In this document: piece after piece, positions 58,601-64,000 of the stretch
Numbering within the stretch: the stretch's first letter is position 1
Layout: the number at the start of each line of letters is the position of its first letter
Origin: Actinomycetota bacterium
Lineage (GTDB): Bacteria > Actinomycetota > Acidimicrobiia > Acidimicrobiales > Ilumatobacteraceae
Direction of reading: 5' to 3'
DNA: 64,000 nucleotides
Assembly (NCBI GenBank): GCA_963169665.1
Contig: CAUJET010000113.1
Location: 34,920-98,919, forward strand
Notes under the pieces: model-generated
Told to the model about the DNA's origin: nothing
The model's database searches: none
Seen by the model: only the letters and a program-made list of their open reading frames with translations
Translations under genes and position numbers: made by a program

Positions 58601-58692
58601 AGCCGCCGATCGTGTTCGGCGCGGCCGACGCGCGGATCCTGCTCGACGAGCTCGATGCCGTCCTGTCACGGCCGGGCGTCTCCCGCGACTGA
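55618..58692 (+). CDS. APH-type kinase / M23 peptidase-like / class III aminotransferase triple fusion
   Basis: A 1024-residue fusion. Residues 1-370 form a phosphotransferase (choline/APH) fold with the Brenner motif HQDANDFN (His210, Asp212, Asn217) and IIDFGDA. Residues 435-560 are an M23/LytM-like barrel with all zinc ligands: His444 and Asp448 (HLGID), His535 and His537 (HVH). Residues 600-1020 are a class III PLP enzyme with NSGSEANELALRMAR, IADEVQVGFGRVGSSMWAFE and Lys862 in LGKPMGNG. The last part resembles AGXT2L phospholyases, which act on ethanolamine phosphate or phosphohydroxylysine, so kinase and lyase may act in sequence. No signal peptide, so the peptidase-like module is cytoplasmic. 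Leaderless GTG with TAGGTT 7 nt upstream. Confidence 0.88.
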   Translation: MTHTEHDVFRLPAPTFTVDDLASIAREHFGVEGRVTMLESERDQNARIDTEDRTYVLKVANAGEDRAIVDLQSAMLRHLELVAPDLPVPRVVDTLTGDGFADVVGPGGSHRVRLVTHLAGKVLARVERTPDLERELGRAIGRMSAALASFGHPAAHRPDFLWNLDAAAVVTTWLDDVTDPDDRAVVRLAFDRYEQRVAPVLHRLPVSVLHQDANDFNVLVDADESGAPSISGIIDFGDATSGRRVNELAVALAYALLDVPDVAATARRMIGGHTEFAVLSADELRVLFDLVVARLAMSVVISSHRSAAFPDNEYLTVSRAPALRLLRRLTAMRPEFLHFVAREAAGLSAVPQHDAIVDWLRSDECRPVSPLPFDLHRAGRIVISLADGAPGMDVAADPVAYWDWVRQEMVAADAVVAIGRYDEDRSCYAGDQFTTDAPETRSVHLGIDLFVEAETPLHAMLPGTVVTVVDNDLPFDYGPTVIVRHEAGEAGPFHVLYGHLSRRTLSTVSPGQEVAAGEVIAYVGDHTVNGGWAPHVHLQIITDLMADPALGPDGNFEGAGEPSRMAVWRQIAPDADLLLRLGPETWETGDAPGDLMERRRADLGPSLSTSYRSKLSIVRGTGPWLVDHTGRRHLDCVNNVCHVGHAHPHVVAALTRQAAVLNTNTRYLHPTILDYAERLAATFPDPLRVVYFVNSGSEANELALRMARTVTGRHDVVAVDWGYHGNTNDLVEISAYKFNRRGGAGRAAHVQLAELPDPYRGRIRSADDVAGAEYATSVADAIERAVEHDPRGPAAFIAESISGCGGQVVFPSGYLREAYRHARAAGALCIADEVQVGFGRVGSSMWAFELQGVVPDIVTLGKPMGNGHPLAAVVTTSEIAAAFANGMEFFSTFGGNPVSCAVGMAVLDVIEREQLMARAGATGSMLLDGFRELQQRHELIGDVRGVGMYLGIDLVTDRETRGPATASAAEVSERLRARGVLISTDGPADNVLKIKPPIVFGAADARILLDELDAVLSRPGVSRD

Positions 58693-58755
58693 TTCCGACC
58701 TGACACGGCTGGGGCAGCGGTGCGGCGACGGTCGCCGTCGCTACCATCGGTCCCG

Positions 58756-59295
58756 ATGGGCTACCGGCACTCCCGCGAGGAGATCCTCGACGCTGCCGTT
58801 GCCGTCGCGCTCGAACGGGGCATGGCGTCGCTCACCTTCGGCGCCGTGGGTGAGCGCCTCGGCATCAGCGATCGCACCGTCGTGTACTACTTCGCCACGA
58901 AACCGGCGCTCGTGATCGCCGTCGCCGAGACGCTCGGGGTGACGCTGATGACCCTGCTCGACGACGCGTTCGGCCCGGAGCCGCAGTCCGAGCAGGACCT
59001 GCTGCGACGGGCCTGGCCGGCGCTGTCGGCGCCCGAGGCCGACCGGATCTTCGCCCTGTTCTTCGAGATGTTGGGGCTGGCGAGCGCGGGGCAGGCCCCG
59101 TACGACACGCTCGCTCCGGCGATGGTCGATGGATGGGTCGACTGGCTCGTCACCCGGCTGCCCAGTGGCTCCGTCGCGGCCCGCCGCCGCCGAGCCCTGG
59201 CGCTCGTGGCACAGATCGACGGGTTGTTGCTGCTGCGCCGCGTGCTCGGTGCCGAGGCGGCCGACCTCGCCGCCCGCGAACTCGGCGCTCGCTGA
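58756..59295 (+). CDS. TetR family transcriptional regulator
   Basis: A 179-residue TetR-type regulator. The DNA-binding domain is REEILDAAVAVALERGMASLTFGAVGERLGISDRTVVYYFATKPALVIAVAETL, with the family's HTH and the YYF anchor. The rest is the helical ligand-binding domain. TACCAT 8 nt before the ATG marks a leaderless start. It lies 63 bp after the triple-fusion gene in the same direction; no clear inverted repeat was seen in its own promoter, so targets are unknown. Confidence 0.9.
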   Translation: MGYRHSREEILDAAVAVALERGMASLTFGAVGERLGISDRTVVYYFATKPALVIAVAETLGVTLMTLLDDAFGPEPQSEQDLLRRAWPALSAPEADRIFALFFEMLGLASAGQAPYDTLAPAMVDGWVDWLVTRLPSGSVAARRRRALALVAQIDGLLLLRRVLGAEAADLAARELGAR

Positions 59296-59362
59296 GCCGT
59301 CCCGCTGTCCCGCCGTCCGGCCGTCCGTCAGACGACAGGTGCCGATCGGCCAGGGTCGAATG

Positions 59363-60520
59363 TCAGACGGTGACGAAGCGACGGACGGCCATCAGCCGGC
59401 TGTCGGCAGGGATGAAGCCCTGGCGCACGACATCACCGTTCTCCGGCGAGTGGATCCAGCGCTTGGCGTCGATCGCGATGCCCACATGCCCGATCACGCC
59501 GGGGGCGTTGCTCGAGGCCATGAAGATCAGGTCGCCGGCCTGGATGTCCTGGGTGAACCAGTCGACCGCGACGCCCTTGGTGGACTGCAGCACGCTCGAG
59601 TGCGGGAGGCTGATCCCGATCTGGCGGTAGGCCATCATCGTGAGGCCCGAGCAGTCGAACGAGTCGGGACCGGCGGCGGCGAACACCCACGGCTTGCCCA
59701 GCTGGGCCTTGGCGTAGGCGACGACGGTGTCGATCCGTGCCGCAGCCGCGGATGCAGCGTTCGTGGCGGCCGAGTTGGCCTGGCCGGTACCGGACGAGGG
59801 GGTGACGGTCAGCGTGCCGCCGGCCGGGATCGTGAGCGTCCGCCCGGGGGCGAGCACGCTCTCGAGGGTGAGACCGTTCGCCTTCAGCAGCGGGCCGTAC
59901 TTCAGGCCGTGCTTGGAAGCGATGCCGTAGATGCTGTCGCCGGCCTGCACCACGTAGGTGCCCGCACCGGCGGTCGCCGCGGGAGCGGCGGGCGGGGTTG
60001 CCTGGCCGGAGGAAGCGGGCGTGGGGGAGACGGCCACGCTTCCTCCGGCCGGGATGGTGAGCGTGCGCCCAGGGAGCACCACGCTGTCGATCTTGAGCTT
60101 GTTCGCCTGCAACAGGCCGTTCAGGCTGACGCCGTACTTCCTGGCGATGTTGAACAGGGCGTCGCCGGCCTGCACCACGTAGGTGGTGGCGGGTGCCCGG
60201 CCGGCCGAGCCGGTCGATGCTGCGCTGGTCGTCGGCAGCGGGGCGGTGGCGCCCGCCGGCACGACGAGCACCATGCCCGGGTGGATCACGCTGTTCACCG
60301 TCATCGCATTGGCCGCGAGCAGCGCGTTCATCGAGACGCCGAGCTTCTTGGCGATGCCGAAGAACGTGTCGTCCTGCTTCACCACGTAGGTGCCGGTGCT
60401 CGACGACGACGGTGCCGGGGCGGCAGCCGCCGGGCTCGCCGGCGCTCCCACCGCGGTCATCGAGACGGCAACGGTGAGGCTGGCGAGTGCGAGTCGGAAG
60501 GTCCTCGTCGTGCGGCGCAT
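59363..60520 (-). CDS. Secreted LysM-NlpC/P60 cell-wall hydrolase
   Basis: A 385-residue exported protein with a signal peptide (RTFRLALASLTVAVSMTAVGAPASPAAAAP). Three LysM repeats start at TYVVKQDDTFFGIAKKLGVS, TYVVQAGDALFNIARKYGVS and TYVVQAGDSIYGIASKHGLK, separated by Ala/Ser/Pro linkers. A C-terminal NlpC/P60 domain has the catalytic Cys in DSFDCSGLTMMAYRQIG and His in GHVGIAIDAKRWIHSP. It should bind peptidoglycan and cleave stem peptides. The 130-bp upstream region may hold a leader but no known riboswitch was recognised. Confidence 0.92.
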   Translation of the reverse strand: MRRTTRTFRLALASLTVAVSMTAVGAPASPAAAAPAPSSSSTGTYVVKQDDTFFGIAKKLGVSMNALLAANAMTVNSVIHPGMVLVVPAGATAPLPTTSAASTGSAGRAPATTYVVQAGDALFNIARKYGVSLNGLLQANKLKIDSVVLPGRTLTIPAGGSVAVSPTPASSGQATPPAAPAATAGAGTYVVQAGDSIYGIASKHGLKYGPLLKANGLTLESVLAPGRTLTIPAGGTLTVTPSSGTGQANSAATNAASAAAARIDTVVAYAKAQLGKPWVFAAAGPDSFDCSGLTMMAYRQIGISLPHSSVLQSTKGVAVDWFTQDIQAGDLIFMASSNAPGVIGHVGIAIDAKRWIHSPENGDVVRQGFIPADSRLMAVRRFVTV

Positions 60521-60650
60521 GTCCAAGTGATCGGCGCCCCGAAGCCGGGACTTGAGAGTTTCTTGACAGAAATCCACGAGCCCGGAGTGGTTCGCCCTGG
60601 TCAGCCGGGTCGGAGGATCCGCGATTCGACGTCGATGCCGTGGTACTCGG
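60521..60650 (-). promoter_or_regulatory. Leader/promoter region of the LysM-NlpC/P60 gene
   Basis: A 130-bp gap between two minus-strand genes. It is less GC-rich than its surroundings near 60550-60575. Cell-wall hydrolase genes of actinobacteria are often under c-di-AMP (ydaO) riboswitches, but the space is short and I saw no conserved ydaO core. Confidence 0.25.
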
Positions 60651-62711
60651 TCAGATGCGTGGTCGTCCGCTGCCGGTGACGTGCAGGCGTCCCTCCACGA
60701 ACATGGGGGTGCCGCTCACCTCCACGGTCGACTCGTGCCAGTCGGTGGCGATCTCCACCTCGGCCGCACCGGCGGCCTCCATGTCGCGCCGCACCCGTGC
60801 GGTCAGCACGTCGGTCGCGTGTTCGACGGCCGCCTCGAGCGACACGAACACGACCGGCCCGTCGCCCGCGTGCACCACGAACTGACCGAGCTGCGGTGCC
60901 GAGATCGTGCAGTCGTGGGAGATGCGCACCCGACCCACCACGGCACCGATCGCGTTGGCGACGTCGGCGTCGTGGGGCACTTCCGCAGCCGTGCCCAGCA
61001 GGGCCGCCACCGCGGGGTAGTAGCTCGGCGCCGAGGCACCCAGACCGACCAGCGGCGTGCTCAGGCCCACCGAGATCCGGCTCACCCCGGTGTGACCGCC
61101 CAACGCGGCCTGCACGGCCCGGCTCTGCACCGTGTCGCCGGGCAGGCCGTCGTGTTCGAACGCCGCGGCGAGCACCGCCTCGGCCGACCGGCGCACGAGC
61201 GTGTCGACCGTGAGCTGGGAGATGGTGGGCGCGTCGTCGGCGATCGCCCGACCGAGGCGGTCGCGTCGGCGGGCGAAGAGCTGTGCTGCCTTGCGAGCCG
61301 CGTCGGCATCGCCCGTGTGCTGCCCCGCCAGCACATGGTTCGCGTCGGTGGGCGTGAACGAGGCGAGCTGCAGCACGCCGCGGCGCACCAGGCGCTCGGT
61401 CACCCGCTGGCGACTCGCCGAGGTCATCACCGTGGCGGCGGTGACGATGTGCCCGTCGGCCGCGTCGACCGTCTCGACGACGCGCCGCTCGGTGTCGTCG
61501 AGGTCGCCGGTGCGGTGGCGGTCGAGCAGCAGCACGAACACGCCGTCGAGATCGCTCGGCGGGTCGGCCGCCAACTGACGATCGAGCGCCGCGTGCACGA
61601 AGCCGCGGTGGGCCATCGCCGCGAGCGCCACCGGGATCACGCGGCGAGGGCCCAACTGCAGGACGGCGCCGGCGGCGCGCTCGTCGTGGCGCACCTGGCT
61701 GTCGCCGCCGAGGCCGTGGGTGTGCATCTCCACCGCGGCCACCATCGTTCGGTGTCCGCCGACGGTGGCGCCCAGTGTGCTGACCAGCGGGATGCCGTGG
61801 CGCAGCACCGCGATGTCGGTCGTGGTGCCGCCGATGTCGCTGATGATCGCGTCGTCGAGGCCGGTGAGGTGGGCGGCACCGACGAGGCTGGCCGCCGGAC
61901 CGGAGAGGATCGTCTCGATCGGGCGTTCACGCACGAATTCGGCCGACACCAGCGAGCCGTCGCCGCGCACCACCATCACGGGGGCGTGCACGCCGTGGGC
62001 GACGAGCGTCTGCTCGGTCGTGGCCACCAGCCGGTCGATGATCGGCACCAGGCGTGCGTTCAGGATCGCCGTGACTGCCCGCTTCGGACCGTTGAGCTGC
62101 GCGGACAGCACATGGCTCGCGGTGACGGTCTTGCCGGTGAGACGCCGGATGAGTTCGACCGTCGCCAGCTCGTGGGCCGGGTTGCGCACGCTGAACTGTG
62201 ACATCACGGCGAACCCGTCGACCCGATCGGCCACCTCGGTGACCCGTTCGGCCAGGAGCTCGAGGTCGAGCGGCGTGCGTTCCCCTCCGTGGGGGTCGTG
62301 GCCGCCGGCGAGCAGCACCGCCGGATCGCCGCCCAGTGCAGCGCGCAGGCCGCCTCGTTCGATCACGTCGTCGTCGAAGCCGATGATCACTGCGCACACC
62401 GGACGTCCCGACCCCTCGACGAGTGCATTGGTGGCCAAGGTGGTCGACAGCGACACGAGCTCGATCGCCGAGGGCTGCACACCGGCCGTGCGGAGCGCCG
62501 CGTCGATCGCGCCGCTGATGCCGATGCTGAGGTCGTGGTGCGTGGTCGGCGACTTCGCCTTCGCGACGACCGTGCGCGAACGCTCGTCGTACACGACGGC
62601 GTCGGTGTAGGTGCCACCGGTGTCGATGCCGAGGAGGAGATGGCCATTCGAAGCTGGCATCGAAGCTGGCATCGAAGCTGGCATCGAGGGGGGAGGAGTG
62701 GCGTCGGTCAT
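60651..62711 (-). CDS. Hydantoinase/oxoprolinase family protein, HyuA type
   Basis: A 686-residue ATP-dependent hydantoinase/oxoprolinase A subunit. LLLGIDTGGTYTDAVVYDERSRTVVAKAKSPTTHHDL is the actin-like ATPase opening. LSTTLATNALVEGSGRPV, LSGPAASLVGAAHLTGLDDAIISDIGGTTTDIAVLRHG and AVEMHTHGLGGDSQVRHD are further signatures. The usual HyuB partner is not adjacent, so the complex may be incomplete locally or the substrate different. The N-terminus contains a 3x SMPA repeat from a 12-bp tandem repeat that reiterates possible ATG starts. Divergent from the VOC-bicupin gene across 44 bp. Confidence 0.88.
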   Translation of the reverse strand: MTDATPPPSMPASMPASMPASNGHLLLGIDTGGTYTDAVVYDERSRTVVAKAKSPTTHHDLSIGISGAIDAALRTAGVQPSAIELVSLSTTLATNALVEGSGRPVCAVIIGFDDDVIERGGLRAALGGDPAVLLAGGHDPHGGERTPLDLELLAERVTEVADRVDGFAVMSQFSVRNPAHELATVELIRRLTGKTVTASHVLSAQLNGPKRAVTAILNARLVPIIDRLVATTEQTLVAHGVHAPVMVVRGDGSLVSAEFVRERPIETILSGPAASLVGAAHLTGLDDAIISDIGGTTTDIAVLRHGIPLVSTLGATVGGHRTMVAAVEMHTHGLGGDSQVRHDERAAGAVLQLGPRRVIPVALAAMAHRGFVHAALDRQLAADPPSDLDGVFVLLLDRHRTGDLDDTERRVVETVDAADGHIVTAATVMTSASRQRVTERLVRRGVLQLASFTPTDANHVLAGQHTGDADAARKAAQLFARRRDRLGRAIADDAPTISQLTVDTLVRRSAEAVLAAAFEHDGLPGDTVQSRAVQAALGGHTGVSRISVGLSTPLVGLGASAPSYYPAVAALLGTAAEVPHDADVANAIGAVVGRVRISHDCTISAPQLGQFVVHAGDGPVVFVSLEAAVEHATDVLTARVRRDMEAAGAAEVEIATDWHESTVEVSGTPMFVEGRLHVTGSGRPRI
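62649..62684. repeat. 12-bp tandem repeat at the HyuA N-terminus
   Basis: Three perfect copies of CGAAGCTGGCAT (plus strand). On the coding strand each copy contains an in-frame ATG (Met-Pro-Ala-Ser), so copy-number change would alter the N-terminus and the number of start codons without a frameshift. Confidence 0.9.
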
Positions 62712-62755
62712 GCGTCTGGTGGGCGGGGAGACGGGCCAGGCTAGCGTCGGCCTCG
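62712..62755. promoter_or_regulatory. Compact divergent promoter (HyuA-type / VOC-bicupin)
   Basis: A 44-bp spacer between divergent ATGs. TAGCGT (62742-62747) is 8 nt before the right-hand gene. The overlapping CTAG core read on the minus strand gives TAGCCT, which could serve the HyuA-type gene with a short leader. Confidence 0.45.
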
Positions 62756-63925
62756 ATGGCCGAACCTGTCGTGACCCCAGCCCATCGATCAGCCGATCAG
62801 CAGCCCGATCAGGCCGCCGAGCGCCCCGGTGTCGGCGTCCGCGATGCGCTGGTGGTCGTGCCGTGCCGGCCGCTCCAGCCGACCCTCGAGTTCTTCACCA
62901 AGCGCCTCGGCTTCCGCGTCGACGCGATCTTCCCGGCCGACTCGCCGTCGACGGCCGAGCTGTCGGGCCACGGCCTCGCGCTCCGCCTCGAGCCCGGTGC
63001 CGCCGACGTGGCACCCGGCGCCCATCTCTCGCTGCGCCTGCGCTGCGACGACCCGGCCGCGATCGCGGGCGGCGAGACCGAACTGATCGCGCCGAACGGC
63101 ACACGGGTGCTGCTGGTCGATGCGGATCCGGCGCTCGTGCTGCCGCCGGTGCAGCAGTCGCTCGTGGTCGCCCGCATGCGCGACGACGCGGCGTGGGGCG
63201 TCGGCCGTGCCGGCATGGAGTACCGCGACATCATTCCGGGACGCCAGGGCGGCCGGTTCATCGGCTCCCACATCCGCATCACCACCGACGGCCTCGTGCC
63301 CGACTACGTGCACTACCACAAGGTCCGTTTCCAGATGATCTACTGCCACCAGGGCTGGGTCCGTCTGGTGTACGAGGACCAGGGTGAGCCGTTCGTGCTC
63401 GAGGCGGGCGACTGCGTGCTGCAGCCGCCCGAGATCCGCCACCGCGTGCTCGAGAGCGGCGGTGGTCTCGAGGTGATCGAGCTCGGGTGCCCGGCCGAGC
63501 ACGAGACGCTCGCCGACCATTCGATGCCACTGCCCACCGGTGCGCTGGATCCGGACAAGGATTTCGGTGGCCAACGGTTCGTCCGCCACGACGCGAGCGA
63601 GGCCGCCTGGCAGCCGTGGCGCTTCGAGGGGTTCGAGTACCGCGACATCGGCATCGGCGCGGCCACCGACGGCCTGGCCGGCGTGCGCGTCGCCCGCCCC
63701 GCCGGCGCCGATCACACCCCGCCGTCGGCGCACGACGCCGAGTTCGTGTTCGCGTTCGTGCTGCACGGCTCGTGCACCCTGGTGTGCGAGGGGCACGACC
63801 CGGTCGAGCTCCGCGACGGCGACACCGTCGTCGTGCCGGCGGGGCTGGTGCACTCCTTCACCGAGTGCAGCGCCGACCTCGAGCTGCTCGACGTCACTCT
63901 CCCCGAGCTCGTCCCCACCCGCTGA
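62756..63925 (+). CDS. VOC-domain and bicupin fusion protein
   Basis: A 389-residue protein. Residues 30-120 look like one glyoxalase module (ALVVVPCRPLQPTLEFFTKRLGFRVDAIFPADS). Two cupin domains follow: YVHYHKVRFQMIYCHQGWVRLVYEDQGEPFVLEAGDCVLQPPEIRHRV (about 180-260), with metal-binding His residues, and DAEFVFAFVLHGSCTLVCEGHDPVELRDGDTVVVPAGLVHSFTE (about 320-385). The fold combination suggests metal-dependent dioxygenase, isomerase or binding activity on a small molecule; the substrate is unknown. Leaderless start with TAGCGT 8 nt upstream. A palindromic repeat begins 7 nt after its stop. Confidence 0.75.
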   Translation: MAEPVVTPAHRSADQQPDQAAERPGVGVRDALVVVPCRPLQPTLEFFTKRLGFRVDAIFPADSPSTAELSGHGLALRLEPGAADVAPGAHLSLRLRCDDPAAIAGGETELIAPNGTRVLLVDADPALVLPPVQQSLVVARMRDDAAWGVGRAGMEYRDIIPGRQGGRFIGSHIRITTDGLVPDYVHYHKVRFQMIYCHQGWVRLVYEDQGEPFVLEAGDCVLQPPEIRHRVLESGGGLEVIELGCPAEHETLADHSMPLPTGALDPDKDFGGQRFVRHDASEAAWQPWRFEGFEYRDIGIGAATDGLAGVRVARPAGADHTPPSAHDAEFVFAFVLHGSCTLVCEGHDPVELRDGDTVVVPAGLVHSFTECSADLELLDVTLPELVPTR

Positions 63926-63931
63926 CCCATC

Positions 63932-63984
63932 CAGCGCGTTTGGTCGCTCCCGCGTCATATCGACGCGTTCGCGACCAAACGCTG
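63932..63984. repeat. Dispersed intergenic palindrome C
   Basis: Third copy of the family at 20896 and 20958. Outer arms GTTTGGTCGC (63938-63947) and GCGACCAAAC (63971-63980) pair perfectly; the core CGCGTC-ATATC-GACGCG (63951-63967) differs from the others only in the loop. It starts 7 nt after the TGA of the VOC-bicupin gene. Confidence 0.75.
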
Positions 63985-64000
63985 AGGGGCGGTGGTTCGC

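Noticed and set aside
60521-60650. ydaO (c-di-AMP) riboswitch before the LysM-NlpC/P60 gene
   Set aside because: Expected from the gene type, but the gap is only 130 bp and no conserved ydaO core is visible.

Overview
The window is high-GC DNA, densely coding on both strands, with no rRNA, CRISPR, phage or IS element. It looks like a chromosomal stretch of an actinobacterium. Markers are a mycothione reductase (mycothiol redox), CarD, a GlnX-GlnH-PknG kinase module and frequent GTG starts. At least sixteen start codons have a TANNNT -10 hexamer only 6-8 nt upstream, the arrangement expected for leaderless mRNAs. I suspect the class Acidimicrobiia (Ilumatobacter-like), but that is inference without a phylogenetic marker.

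Left part (1-27 kb): a truncated thioesterase, a DUF1801 protein, an SMP-30 type beta-propeller and a large exported PPDK-like lipoprotein. These are followed by the conserved rimO-pgsA-cinA block, tRNA-Arg(UCU), an HtrA-type protease and carD. Next come amine and general metabolism genes: a glutamine-synthetase-like ligase, an AlkX-like DNA glycosylase, an EEP nuclease, several SDRs, a group II decarboxylase, glyoxalase-fold proteins, a ClC channel, a beta-hydroxyacid dehydrogenase, a P450, a pterin dehydratase, and a polysaccharide pair (CapD-like plus a membrane glycosyltransferase).

Centre (27.2-36.3 kb): a tightly overlapping signalling operon with the order GlnX-like membrane protein, GlnH-like lipoprotein, unknown helical protein, PknG, PP2C phosphatase, vWA protein, FHA protein. 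It reads as a complete circuit: extracytoplasmic amino-acid sensing, transmembrane relay, kinase, opposing phosphatase and phospho-threonine readers. The last six genes are linked by stop/start overlaps except for one 47-bp gap carrying an apparent internal promoter. This is the most interesting system in the window.

Right part (36.3-64 kb): mycothione reductase, a dioxygenase, rlmI, surE, an LPXTG-anchored ice-binding-like protein, an acyl-CoA dehydrogenase, pyruvate:ferredoxin oxidoreductase with a DHOD-like partner, and an MMPL transporter plus DUF2892 protein under two CsoR/CstR-type palindromes. After these come a histidine-ammonia-lyase homologue lacking the MIO motif, an enoyl-CoA hydratase, a kinase-peptidase-aminotransferase triple fusion, a TetR regulator, a LysM-NlpC/P60 hydrolase, an HyuA-type protein and a VOC-bicupin protein.

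Non-coding highlights: a dispersed family of about 45-55 bp intergenic palindromes with a constant CGCGTC-N5-GACGCG core directly behind stop codons, a distinct tandem palindrome sharing a 10-mer with it, and several inverted repeats that look like operators.
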